A stretch of DNA of 64,000 nucleotides from Haliotis asinina. Lineage: Eukaryota > Mollusca > Gastropoda > Lepetellida > Haliotidae. The DNA is taken from NCBI RefSeq assembly GCF_037392515.1, contig NC_090281.1, positions 43,810,645-43,874,644 of the forward strand, read 5' to 3'. The notes beneath the pieces were generated by a model. The model was not told the DNA's origin. It ran no database searches and saw only the letters and a list, made by a program, of their open reading frames with translations. This document shows, piece after piece, positions 1 through 10,600 of the stretch (the stretch's first letter is position 1; every line of letters begins with the position of its first letter). The position numbers and the translations under genes were made by a program.

Positions 1-1065
1 GTGTGTGGTGGACACATTAACTTTAGGCTCCGGAGGTGGCGTCACTATACCCTTTTCACGTGGTGGGATGTGTGGGATATAGGGGGTGTTAATATCGGGG
101 TTGATACCCAACTTTTGGTCCGCCGTGGCTATAACTATTTTGTTGTTATAACCCACCACTTTTTTTATTCTCAGTTGCATATCACTCGGGGCCATGTATA
201 ACCCCACGCCGAACACGTAATTGACTTTCGATCTGGCGTATTCTAACACGTTTTGGTAACGGTCGATGGCCCTCGGGAGATCAACTGGAGAATTGATAGC
301 ATCCTCAACGTTGGAAACGAATTGTGTCTGAGCGTCGTAAGCAGTTCCCTTACCGAGGATGTTGGAACGCGTCATCGACTGCGCACCCAACAGCGCCCAC
401 ACGTACGTTCGAATCGAGTCGTTCAAGCGTATTGTACCAGCACGAGTGAATCCTTTCGATGTTTTTGAGATCATTTTAGTCCAGGCTGTGGCTGCATCAG
501 GACTGGTTTGCTTTATACAGCTGACATGGATCTTTTCATTCGTTGTGGGGCCTGTAAATGTATGACGGTTTGGGTTGTATGAACCATCTTTAGAACCGGC
601 ATAATATGTTCCGGACCTGTAGAAGTACACGAGAACTATACCGAGACCATGGTTCACACCAGGAAGGCGAAAGTCTTTATTCGTTGGAATCTCAAACTCC
701 CCACAAATACGTTCATAAGCGCGTCTATCATAGGGGTTATTCGTCATACTCCACGCTTTATCTTGGGGAAGAGGAGCACTTATTTCCTTCAATATTCGTC
801 TCGTTTGATAATAAATATGAAACAAAATAACCGCCTTACTCAGTTCATCTATACCGTAGTCTGGTGTCACACCCGACCCTGTCGTCGCACACCACACAGC
901 AAAGTTGAGTTGGTTCTGCCAAAACTGCATTGGGTTTTGATTCCAGTTTACCACCGCCTGCGCGTTATTAACGGACACGATGTATTTTTCAAAGATATTA
1001 ATAAAGGTTGTTTTAAACCCCGTACCATCTGCATTCACCACGATTTTCAAGTGTGCTAAATCCAT
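1..1065 (-). CDS. Polinton conserved structural-type protein, copy A (partial, homologue of 21881-23098)
   Basis: An uninterrupted minus-strand frame of 355 codons runs from an ATG at 1065 to the window edge, so the C-terminus is missing. It starts 29 bp from the divergent gene at 1095. The N-terminal half aligns only loosely with the copy B protein: NPMQFWQNQ, NFAVWCATTG and ISAPLPQDKAW are shared, and blocks around residues 140-200 are unrelated. From GFTRAG onward the two copies are nearly identical. The family is common in metazoan Polintons, but I know no established function. A virion structural role is inferred from position among capsid-type genes. Confidence 0.7.
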   Translation of the reverse strand, partial: MDLAHLKIVVNADGTGFKTTFINIFEKYIVSVNNAQAVVNWNQNPMQFWQNQLNFAVWCATTGSGVTPDYGIDELSKAVILFHIYYQTRRILKEISAPLPQDKAWSMTNNPYDRRAYERICGEFEIPTNKDFRLPGVNHGLGIVLVYFYRSGTYYAGSKDGSYNPNRHTFTGPTTNEKIHVSCIKQTSPDAATAWTKMISKTSKGFTRAGTIRLNDSIRTYVWALLGAQSMTRSNILGKGTAYDAQTQFVSNVEDAINSPVDLPRAIDRYQNVLEYARSKVNYVFGVGLYMAPSDMQLRIKKVVGYNNKIVIATADQKLGINPDINTPYIPHIPPREKGIVTPPPEPKVNVSTTH

Positions 1066-1094
1066 ATTATAATATATAATTCATATATTATAAT
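1066..1094. promoter_or_regulatory. Divergent AT-rich promoter region, copy A
   Basis: Only 29 bp, all A/T apart from one C, separate two divergent start codons. TATATAAT/ATATTATAAT-type sequences read in both directions. The matching position in copy B (23099-23135) is also short and AT-rich. A shared bidirectional TATA-type promoter is inferred. Confidence 0.5.
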
Positions 1095-1748
1095 ATGTAC
1101 ATAACACTTCCAGGAATAACGAGCGGTGAGGCCGTTCAGCTGACGCACGCGATCGATAACACGTCAGGTCAACTCGAAGTCGCACTCTGTGATATCACCT
1201 ACCTACCGCAATGGACTAACATTAATATCAGCAACAATAAGCTGTTCGTCAGTGGAACTCGCAGTCAGATAACTGACGGCCACTACAGCGTGTGCTCTCT
1301 AAACGACGAGGTCTTCAAACCCCTGGGAGCCGAACTCAAGATGAACGACTCAAACGGTACAGTGGTGTTAATCAACAATGGAAGAACCTCCTTGAGGCTC
1401 GGCCGACCATTAGCGAGGATACTCGGTATGTCTCCTGACGAGATAAAACCAACAACAACCGTCACAGGCACGAAGTTACCCGACCTAGTACCGTACCGAG
1501 AGCTGTACATTCATCTCGATCAGGTGAGCACAACGTACAACATTCAAGGAGGTCACCCTTCCACTATACTGAGAGCAGTGCCGGTGAAAACTGAGAAATT
1601 CAACGACGGTAGAACCGAGTCGTTTTCACCACGGCAGTATAAAAGATTAACCCAGGGCAACATACCTGAGCTGACAATATCGGTGTTAGATATAAATCAT
1701 AATCCTGTAAATATAGGATACCTCAGCTTAACGCTTCACGTAACATGA
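1095..1748 (+). CDS. Polinton candidate minor capsid/penton-like protein, copy A (217 aa)
   Basis: Complete 217-aa frame with no membrane segment. It differs from the copy B protein at only 4 residues. The N-terminal EVALCDITYLP and C-terminal IPELTISVLDINHNPVNIGY followed by a LHV ending fit a beta-rich protein. They resemble, from memory, a family widespread in metazoan Polintons that I suspect is a small capsid (penton-type) component. That assignment is inference. Its stop overlaps the start of the next gene in an ATGA arrangement. Confidence 0.7.
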   Translation: MYITLPGITSGEAVQLTHAIDNTSGQLEVALCDITYLPQWTNINISNNKLFVSGTRSQITDGHYSVCSLNDEVFKPLGAELKMNDSNGTVVLINNGRTSLRLGRPLARILGMSPDEIKPTTTVTGTKLPDLVPYRELYIHLDQVSTTYNIQGGHPSTILRAVPVKTEKFNDGRTESFSPRQYKRLTQGNIPELTISVLDINHNPVNIGYLSLTLHVT

Positions 1749-2656
1749 CCAGCGCACAAGGGCCCGGAGTGAAAAAATGCGTCAATATCGGGATCTCCGA
1801 CCTCGGAGACACGCGCGGTTTCGACGCTCCCGGAGTAGATGGTAAATCGTACGCCTTGCAACTGAAAAACAACATTTACAAACGCGTTGAAGTCACCTCC
1901 GGTGGAACCCTAAGTGATATAGTAGATACCACAAGAGCAACAGTCAACACTAAGTACACCCTTGTCAACACCGGTGATAATAATTGGGTAATATACCCAT
2001 CGTTCGGTGGTAAACTGTTCGACTTAGACGATGTTGAGAGCACTACCGTCGTCAAAAACAAACCATATATGCTCGTCTTCACCGAAGATGACAAGTGGGT
2101 GTTGTTACCCGATAACAAATGGTTTCTCAATATTAGACTCGTCTCCCCTTACGTGTTCACGGATAACAAAGACAACCACCTAAACAAAGTCGTGAACAAT
2201 GGAACCCTGCTCGTGGCTTACGTCCCAACTCAGAGACGTAGCATAGTCGTCAGCCCAGTCAACACTATAGCAGCCCACATGCTATCGAGTAAACCGGCCA
2301 TGCAAAACGTGAAATTGCAGTTGGTGTCTGAATTCGAAGGCGTGGTCAAGATACTAGAGGATCTACCGGCAAACTCAACATTGTTCATCAAAGTCTACCT
2401 AGGGGAACCATCGGGGAATGATGTCGAGATCGTGAAGGGGATCAAACTCGGGTGGGTGAAACGACACCAGTTTCAAGTTTGCAACGTTTACGTGCGGGTG
2501 GGTGTCGACTCCAAGACCAGTCTGCAGGGGGTCAACGTGATCGTGGAAAACAAGATATCATTAATCAATATATTCCTGCCTGACAACATACACTTCATGG
2601 GTATTAAGTTAACCCCTGAATTATTATCAGAAAACCAGTTGGAAATTATATCGTAA
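1745..2656 (+). CDS. Polinton LGDT-type spike/fibre candidate 1, copy A (303 aa)
   Basis: Complete 303-aa frame starting in the ATGA overlap with the upstream gene. An N-terminal block (DLGDTRGFDAPG, then YALQLKNNIYKRVE) recurs in the next gene (DLGDTEGFDQPG), as do a later SPY...NNG block and a C-terminal LxxNQLxxI motif. The two are therefore tandem paralogues. It differs from its copy B counterpart at 12 residues. The pattern of a short conserved N-terminal anchor plus a beta-rich body suggests a virion surface fibre or spike. This is inference; I recognise no named domain. Confidence 0.7.
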   Translation: MTSAQGPGVKKCVNIGISDLGDTRGFDAPGVDGKSYALQLKNNIYKRVEVTSGGTLSDIVDTTRATVNTKYTLVNTGDNNWVIYPSFGGKLFDLDDVESTTVVKNKPYMLVFTEDDKWVLLPDNKWFLNIRLVSPYVFTDNKDNHLNKVVNNGTLLVAYVPTQRRSIVVSPVNTIAAHMLSSKPAMQNVKLQLVSEFEGVVKILEDLPANSTLFIKVYLGEPSGNDVEIVKGIKLGWVKRHQFQVCNVYVRVGVDSKTSLQGVNVIVENKISLINIFLPDNIHFMGIKLTPELLSENQLEIIS

Positions 2657-2666
2657 TAGTATAATA

Positions 2667-3362
2667 ATGACCAGTCATCATCCCAACACTACACTTAACG
2701 ACTTAGGAGATACGGAGGGATTCGATCAGCCTGGTGGGGAAGATGAATTATACGTCCTACACTTCAAAGACAACGTGTACAGACTGGTGCTGTTATCAGA
2801 TTTAAAAGAGCCCAAATGGCTGATCAACTTAACACTCGCCTCACCTTATATCACAATAGATACATATACAAAATATGTCACTAAGATTAGGAACAACGGT
2901 ATCTGGACCGGGGATTTCGTCCCGGATAGGGCATTCATAGCAACTTCTGAGACCGAAAAAAATAGGTTAATGCCTGGAGAAGACAATAAATTAGCATTTA
3001 TAAATTATAATCCTAACGTAGGTCTTAGTATAGCCGCCCCTTACACACTCATCATAGAAGTCTTCTTACGGGTTTTAGATAATGAAAACACCTCAAAAGT
3101 ACACCAAATTTTACCCGGGGTGTCAATACACTGGTTTGATGAACACTTAGATCAATATTGCCGTATTGTTATACAACGGGATACCTACGGGGGTCCTATA
3201 AACCGCTTAATAAATCTCAGTGGGGTTTTCATTACAACAGAAAAGTTTATTAGCTTAACACCTATTACCCTGAATACTAGTATACAACTTGTAGACTTCA
3301 AATACATTGATAGACTATTAACTGAAACCCAATTAAAATATCTTTTAAAATATATATTATAG
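2667..3362 (+). CDS. Polinton LGDT-type spike/fibre candidate 2, variable, copy A (231 aa)
   Basis: Complete 231-aa frame, paralogous to the upstream 303-aa gene through its DLGDTEGFDQPG N-terminus. Compared with copy B (241 aa), the first ~65 residues and last ~15 are nearly the same. Much of the middle (about residues 68-140) and a stretch near 195-215 are replaced, with a length change. Neighbouring genes are almost unchanged between copies, so divergence is concentrated here. The function is unknown. A surface-exposed, fast-changing attachment protein is the most economical inference. Confidence 0.65.
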   Translation: MTSHHPNTTLNDLGDTEGFDQPGGEDELYVLHFKDNVYRLVLLSDLKEPKWLINLTLASPYITIDTYTKYVTKIRNNGIWTGDFVPDRAFIATSETEKNRLMPGEDNKLAFINYNPNVGLSIAAPYTLIIEVFLRVLDNENTSKVHQILPGVSIHWFDEHLDQYCRIVIQRDTYGGPINRLINLSGVFITTEKFISLTPITLNTSIQLVDFKYIDRLLTETQLKYLLKYIL

Positions 3363-3363
3363 G

Positions 3364-3981
3364 ATGGGTCTGTACCCAGTCGTAGAGGAAGTAGCGAAGA
3401 CATTGGAAACCGTAGATGGGTTCCGCTTGAGGCAGTTATGTGATGTGAAACGCCAATTAGAACAAGACCGTGACACGCGGAAAGCTCTATGTAAGAAGTA
3501 CAATAGAGCTTTCAATATCGTAGACGGGGCTGACACTACCCTTATGACAACCAGCATGGGACTAGGGGCGGCAGGCGTTGGGTTGTTAACCACCATCGTG
3601 GCTGCACCTATAGTGCTAGGTTTTGAAATAACAGCTGGGATAGCGGGGGTGTTAGGGTTGACGCTTAAGTTGGTATCACGCAGACTGCATCGTAAGGCAT
3701 TGAAACACGATGAGATTAGGGTTCTGGCCGAAGCAAAGCTGAACACAGTGAGTGAGCGTATTTCCACGGCACTCTCTGATAGTAAGATCTCAGAAGAGGA
3801 GTTTCGTTCAATCCTATCTGAACTCAAAAAATATAACGAAATGAAACAAGATATTCGATCCAAGTCTCGTAAGTCTGCTATCAGCGAGGACGAGAAAAAA
3901 AAGTACATAGCACAGGGGATACAAAAAGCCCAGCAAGCCTTTATTATGAACACCAAAGAGATCGTAGGCGGTTCACGTTAA
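3364..3981 (+). CDS. Polinton membrane protein with hydrophobic hairpin, copy A (205 aa)
   Basis: Complete 205-aa frame beginning one base after the upstream stop. It has a charged N-terminal helix (residues 1-50), then a long Gly/Ala-rich hydrophobic region (about 60-100) that could form a membrane hairpin. A highly charged helical C-terminal half with an ISEEEFRSILSELKKY motif follows. It has 13 differences from copy B. This is a recurrent metazoan Polinton protein of unknown function; a membrane-interacting role is inferred from composition. Confidence 0.7.
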   Translation: MGLYPVVEEVAKTLETVDGFRLRQLCDVKRQLEQDRDTRKALCKKYNRAFNIVDGADTTLMTTSMGLGAAGVGLLTTIVAAPIVLGFEITAGIAGVLGLTLKLVSRRLHRKALKHDEIRVLAEAKLNTVSERISTALSDSKISEEEFRSILSELKKYNEMKQDIRSKSRKSAISEDEKKKYIAQGIQKAQQAFIMNTKEIVGGSR

Positions 3982-4005
3982 ACTGCTTCATTGATATAAA
4001 CGTGT

Positions 4006-4187
4006 ATTGATCGTACCGTACGGCACAGTGTTACCTCCTACCAAGGCACAGTAATTACCGCCAACTTTTTTATAGTAGGGGTAATAGTAGCAAGAGCTAA
4101 TGACCCAACCAAAGCCTTATTTACTAAATAAGGCTTTGTAGAGACATTTCTTGAAAGTGAGCCAGAACCCCCATTCCCTATACTACT
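4006..4187. repeat. Right terminal repeat of Polinton copy A
   Basis: About 180 bp match the end of copy B's TIR with scattered differences (for example CCTACC for CCAACC, and a divergent segment at 4151-4168). It includes the last 15 or so integrase codons and stop in reverse-repeat form (TTG ATC GTA ... CAG TAA). Unlike copy B, it lacks the longer integrase C-terminal segment. Confidence 0.85.
4111..4137. repeat. Perfect 27-nt palindrome in the terminal repeat (copy A)
   Basis: Two 13-nt arms around one central base, beginning AAAGCCTTATTTA. The same palindrome lies at 11745-11771 and 26341-26367. It could fold as a hairpin or bind a dimeric protein near the transposon end. Confidence 0.9.
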
Positions 4188-4495
4188 TTGGTTGATACAT
4201 GTCATCGGTTCCCAATTGTGCAGACTGATGCTCATGTTGTTGATCACTGGATTGTCTGTGATCAACCAATGCTTGCCAAAAAAGGCAACTATGCTTGTCG
4301 TAAGAGGCGACTAACAGGATCAGGAGGTCAGACTCGCTGACTTGGTTGATACATGTCATCGGTTCCCAATTGTGCAGACTGATGCTCATGTTGTTGATCA
4401 CTGGATTGTCTGGTCCAGACTCGATTATCTACAGACCGCAGCCATGCATATGGAATACTGCTGAGTGCAGCGTAAAGTAAACTCACTCACTGACT
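4188..4495 (+). repeat. SINE-type repeat fragments, partly duplicated
   Basis: A block of about 70 bp starting TTGGTTGATACATGTCATCG occurs at 4188-4258 and again at 4342-4411. It is followed by the family's downstream part (GACTCGATTATCTACAGACC, GGAATACTGCTGAGTG) and a CACTCACTGACTC tail. Copy A appears inserted at the start of the first block. Confidence 0.75.
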
Positions 4496-4606
4496 CACAT
4501 TCTATGCTGATAATTTGATATACTAATCATTCAAACGTAACTCCTTATAAGACTCCAAGCTCTGACTTCAGGTCCACCTATGTGTAACAAGGCAGCAAGG
4601 TCTCAC

Positions 4607-4675
4607 CTGGTTTCTGGGCAGGATGAGAGGCGTGAGTGATGGCAGCTTGATGTGATCCATGCCACTGTACTGGTT
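4607..4675 (-). CDS. TPR-CHAT gene exon 15 (last in window)
   Basis: 69 bp, phase 0-0, encoding NQYSGMDHIKLPSLTPLILP. The donor CAG|GTGAGAC implies a further exon. None is visible before copy A at 4187. Confidence 0.7.
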
Positions 4676-7600
4676 CTGGAGAAACACAAACATATATCAT
4701 ATGCTCTGTCACCGTCTGTCACATCTTACTTGAAAAAAGGTGTGTGGAATGAGATCAACTTCAGTTGATAACAATCATCTCCACAAATAAAATGATTGTA
4801 TTATAACTGGATAGACAAGGTTTCCATGCATGGCTAAAGGTCCCAAGCGCTGCATGCTTGATGTGTTTGTCCAGTTTGTATTGGAAGGACAAGGGCACTT
4901 ATTCTCAAATTGTTCGTAGCCCCAAGAATTCTTATCCTTGATTGTAGCCAATGTGTTCAGAATGGGCTTAAGAAGTTTGTTGGGCTAAGAACGTTTCAAG
5001 AAAAGCTAGCCAGGAGAACAGCTTAGGAAGGTGAAGTACTGTACCTATACATTTGTGGTGTCATAACAGTACCTACCTGTCTGCCGGGACTGGGGGACCG
5101 TCCAAGGAGGTTGACGTCCAGGCGGTACAGTAACACCTGGCTCTTGTGACAGCTGACAGCCAACAACAGCTGCAGCAGGGATGTCAACAGCTGCCTGGGG
5201 ATGAGAGAGTGATCATGGATGTATTACAAGGTAAGAGATAAGATTCCCCTATTCTTCAGTTCAAAACCACACTCTTTCAACATTTGACAAAAAATCCATT
5301 GGAGTTACATCGGTTGCACTTTCAGCAAACATGCCAAAACAAAACCTGAAGAAATTTCTTCATATTTTTTATGCAGAACAGCCAGTTCATCTTCTAGATG
5401 CCAAAATCATGATCATGATGATCTCTCTAAACTCAGACTGTAAGAGGCTCCTGGCTGACATTTGACTTGATCCTTATGTGATGGTTGACCAAGAACAGTC
5501 TTGACTAAGAGGATTCAAATCACAGTAAACAATCCCATTTTCAGATCCCTTAAATACAGGGGCAGTATAATTATAATTTTGCATTTATTCCGTTTGCAAG
5601 TAAGCTAATCCAGTAGACAATACCTACTTACCATAAAAATGTTTTTAAAAGCTTACAGCATACGATTACCGATGATTGGTTTTGGTTTTTCAGTTTTACT
5701 TCCTGACTATATCTATGTGGTCATGTGAAACGTTAGCTTAAACAGATGGATAATGAAGAAAGAGAAATGCACCAGAATATTTTATTATAGTCACTTGGAC
5801 TCCTTTATCTGCATGGAACATCACTGAACAGAACCACTAATTCTCTTACTTGTTGGCTGGAACTTTGTTAAAGTTGAGCAAGAGGCCAATCTGGTGGAAA
5901 CCTGCTGAGGTTAACAGTTTCTTCACCTTGGTGTTCTGCCACAGAGGTCGCACAGAAAGGTCAGTGACCTTGAGCTGAAGTTCTGGGGCATGCCTGGTGA
6001 TACTCAACTGGACAACACAAAGAAAATACCACAATATCCATGATCGCGTCATTGATCACTCCCAGCAACAAATGTCCACATGAACCTACTGGCAAAGCTG
6101 GCAGCCTTTCACACATGCTGATAACTTCACTGGAACTTTTACCGTATCACCATTCCATACAAAACTTCACATTTTGTATGGTTTTCAGGTTATGAGGTTC
6201 AAGTTTACAGAGAATAGATACAGCAGGGAGCCTGTTTTGTTCCTGGGGACTGCTGTCCCGAGTCTAGTAGAGCAAATGGACATTCCAAAGCTGATTAGCA
6301 CATATACTGAGATGTCTCACTGTATATTTGTGAAGCCAACATGACTGTATTAACTTGCTACTCACCAGATCAACCAACAGCGAGATGTGATCCTGCTGGA
6401 GGGGCAGGATGTCACACAAGGTCTGGCTGCATTCAGCATTCCCAACAATATCTGCAGTCAAACATCATGTGTAAATGATTCAAGTGTGTTACAGCATGCC
6501 TTGATTGTACCTAGAGAAGACCATCAGGTTAGAGTGAACTCAATATCAAGAAATTACACTAAAGATTTGGTCTTCCTATTCAAGGCAATGATTATTCATA
6601 CACAGCTCTCAGCGTAAAAATCAATCTTATTATGTAATGATCACTTTCATCAGTTGAAGCCCTCTATTCCAGTGCAAGCCTCTATAGCAGGTCCCCAATG
6701 CTACTGTATTACCCACCTGTGAGGGCTCTGAGTGCATCATAGGCTGGTATTAGCATCTCATCCTTGTTCCAGTGGGGGTAGATAATGTAGGGGTTGGACA
6801 GAGAGGCCCCCATAGCCTGGAAGTGGAAGCCCAGCATCGTCAGTAGAGGGACACTACCCTTCCCCTGGATCAGCTCCACCGACAGGTTGGACGTCTGCTT
6901 GTTGTTGTCTTCTGTGTGGAGACGCTTCAGAGCAGCATCCAGCTGGGAACACATGGCATTCTTCAGTGACTGGGTTTGGATTGTTTTAATGCCATGTTTG
7001 GCAATATTTCAACTGTTATATATCAGCAACATTCTGCATCATCTGTATACAAGGACAGGTAGTCATCCAGCCTATAAGCCACTGTAATATGTATGGGGAT
7101 GTTGGATCTCTCATTGATACATTTCAAAGAAAAACCTGAGAAAACGTATGCCACTACTTCATCAAATCAGATTTTATGACCGCTATCACTGCCCAAAGAT
7201 TCCAGGACATCCCATAATAAGTCAGGAGGACCTTTGCATACTTTGACTGACCAATGAAATAAGTACAGCGGCAACTCAAAATTATCCAATCAGAAACCAG
7301 CTTCAACAAGTTTTATGGCACTTCCATTTCAGACTCTGCTATGACAGTAGATAATCTGAAAGCATAACAAAAGAAAATTCTGGAATGTGTTATGGCAGTC
7401 TGGCATAGCAGTATTTACCTTTTGTTTCATTTTCAGGAGTGTTATCACAATACTGCCCATAACTGTCACGTCAATCTTTTTGAGCTTTCATGATTAGAAA
7501 ACATATTAAGATTTACTCTTTCACTGTGTGCTATTTCTGACTGGTCAGATGTAGGAGTGAGTGCTCAGCTGGAATGAGATGTCCTGAGATCTTTGCATTA

Positions 7601-10600
7601 AACTGGGACCTCATTTAAATGAGACCTGGAGATTAAGATGTATTAAATTTACATATACACCAGTGTCTATTCTAGGATGAGCGATTGCGCGATTCGTGCA
7701 AATAATGATCAAATTGCCCCTCATAAAAACAACAGAGCGTGAACTGTCATGCATAGTAATTTGCTCCCTACCTAACTTTCAAACAACGTAAGAAAAGACC
7801 TTCATCTGGACAAGGATTGACTTTTTAAATCGGAGTCGACCACAGAGTCAAATTCGACTGAAACATGTAAACATAACAGAGTAACCTCCCTTGGTTAAAA
7901 CCACTATCGCCACTGGGGAAACGAAATTTAATTAATATCAGTATGAAAATAGATCACATTTTTTGATGAAGTTATGATTTGACTAATTAATTAATTGACA
8001 ACTTTAGACTATGAACTCTAAACATAGTGCACATGTAAAGTGCTTGCAAAACACAGTTTAGCTGATCTTTTTAGAACATCAGTTTGTTTTAGCTTCGGTT
8101 TCGAAATCAGACAATATTATCACTTGAAGTTGCAGACAACAAATGAATACAAAATTCTTATTTACAACGGTTTGTGGTAATTTGGCGAGAATAAGGTTAT
8201 GCAAAAGAATTAAAATAACTGACATTTTTGCACAAAATACCTCTGAGAAAGCAACATTGTGAGCCATGTCTCCCCAGACTGATACATGTGTTAAGGAGAC
8301 GTGTGAATCAAAAGGCAAGCAAAACCCCAAGACTGACCCCGGTCCCTCCGACACTACAAAAACAAATCAAGTGTTTTTTATGAAAAAAACTGAAAGAATG
8401 GCCATTGCTCTCTCAAAATGAGCTTGGTGCTGCTGTGTGACTATTGAAGGCAAAATAAAATGAGCAATAGTTTCACTGGTGGTGGTTGCAGTAACTTTCG
8501 TACATCCACGCTATTTTGAAAGATGGTAATACAGGTATTCCCCCCAATATTTTCCAAATCCCCCCTCCCTCTTTTGTGAGGGGGCGACAAATCCCCCCTG
8601 GATTTTCAGTTCTAGAATAGACACTGATACAATGTAACAACATCATGTTCTCAATCAGAAGCCAACAATGTGAGCCAGCAGGTCAACTAGGAGATACATG
8701 TACAGTCATTTACCAGGTCGATGAGTCCAAGGATGACCTGTGGCTGCTGGTGGTGGTGACGGAGAAGATCAGCGACATGGCACTGTAGACTCTCAAAGTT
8801 CTCCGCCTTTGTTGGCACTGAAAGAAAAAGGTGAAAGTGAAGTGATGTCATGGCCTGCTTCAATACATCTAAAAATGTACAGTATTTCTGCAGCACATCT
8901 TAATGTAGAATACACCATATACATCTGTACTTATCTGACCTTCTTTCTCAGTTTCTGGATGCTGCAAAATTTGAGATATCAGTTTCAACACGCAGCTAGT
9001 CCAGCTCTTCATGGTTCACCTTCATATGGGCAGCATTATAGATTGTGCAACAAAGGTGCACCTGTTACATACTATAGAGACAGTAGTGTGCTATATTAGG
9101 ACTTGTGATATATTTACACAGCATGCTGGAAAGTACTAGAATCCTACTTTGATGCACAGAATTACATTTTTCTCGCAGTCTATTTTTGAGAACACCAGTT
9201 TGCTGCCTATTGCCTCTCAAGTCACATTACATCAAGTCATGAGAAGACTAACATTGTGAGTGATAACTTCCTACCCAGGATATTCACTTGCCCTTCCTTC
9301 CATGATGGATTACAGTCTAGAAAACTGAATTTGTCACTCTTTATTGCTGTCACTGTCCTTATATTATATGACCTCTGAATTTCTACTTCACTGTGTTTCA
9401 TACTGTCATAATAACACCATTGCAGACATCTGTATTGATTCATGAACTTAATCAGTTTTACGATTTGTAATTGCAGCGCAATTCTTTGCTTGTTGTTTCT
9501 CACATACACCTCTACATACTGACTTCTGGTAAACTGAGGACAACACATAACAACATGTCATAGTGTGTCCTCACCATGTGCGACAACATTCCTGGGGTTG
9601 AGAAACTCTTGACCGGTCTCCTTTTCAACTGCCGCTTCACTGTGGTCCAGCTTTTGGTCCAGCATGGCATGGCGGATCTGGTTGATGCTCACTTCCGTGT
9701 CTTTCCCGATCAGAATGAACGGGCACCAGTTGTACACATGCCTGAATCTATAACAAGAAATGAACATTCATGAATTATTTCCATGTTGGCCTGATCTGTT
9801 GCTGCCATAAAATCTCCTCAGCTCCTACTGTCTCACCTCTGTTTTTCACCCACTCCCCCATCTCCAACTCACTCAAACTCCATCTCACCCAGTCCTCCAT
9901 CTCACGAAGTCTCTCATCTCCATGTCACCCAGTCTCTTATCTCCATCTCAGTCAAACTCCATCTCACCGAGTCCTCCATCTCAGCCAATCTCTCATCTCC
10001 ATCTCACCAGTCTCTCATCTCACCCTCACTTCCATCTCCATCTCACCCAGCCTCCATCTCACCCAGTCCTCCATCTCCATCTCACCCAGTCCTCCATCTC
10101 ACCCAGTCCTCCATCTCCATCTCACCCAGTCCTCCATCTCATCCAATCCTCAACCTTGCCCAGTCCTTCATCTCCATTTCACTCCAATTCCATCTCACTC
10201 AGTCCTCATCTCCATCATACTCCAACGCCATCTCACCCAGTCCTCAGCAACCATCTCACCAGATCTCTCATCTCCATCTCACCCAATCTCTCATTTCCAT
10301 CTCATTCAAACTCCATCTCACCCAGTCCTCCATCTCACCAAGTCTCTCATCTCCATCTCACCCAGTGCTCTATCTCCATCTCACCCAAACTTCCATCTCC
10401 ATCTCACCCAGTCCCCAATGTCCATCTCACCCAGTCCTTATCTCCAGCTCACCCAGTCTTTCATCTTTTTCTCTCAAACTCCATCTCATCAAGTTTCTCA
10501 TCTCCATCTCACCCAATATCTCATGAAATATATAAGACTTTCAATTGCACCTTGGGCTTATGAAATGATCATGTTCTGGTGAAATATTTGTTTCTGGTAT

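Larger units (their letters stand above)
1..4187. mobile_element. Polinton/Maverick copy A, right-hand part (truncated by window)
   Basis: Seen: the same gene order as copy B (one minus-strand gene, then four plus-strand genes), followed by a terminal repeat ending in CTATACTACT at 4187, exactly like the right end of copy B. The left part lies before base 1. All five visible genes are open, so this is not an obviously decayed copy. It ends directly against a host SINE-type repeat, so it probably inserted into one. The target duplication cannot be checked because the left end is missing. It lies beyond the last recognised exon of the TPR-CHAT gene, probably in another intron of it (inference). 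Confidence 0.9.

Noticed and set aside
3357-3956. 199-aa minus-strand open frame opposite the 205-aa Polinton gene
   Set aside because: A mirror of the charged, helix-coding plus-strand gene; a similar shadow appears in copy B and has no features of its own.
9770-10582. Long plus-strand open frames (270 and 213 aa), Ser/Pro/His-rich
   Set aside because: They are translations of a tandem minisatellite and lack any family resemblance.
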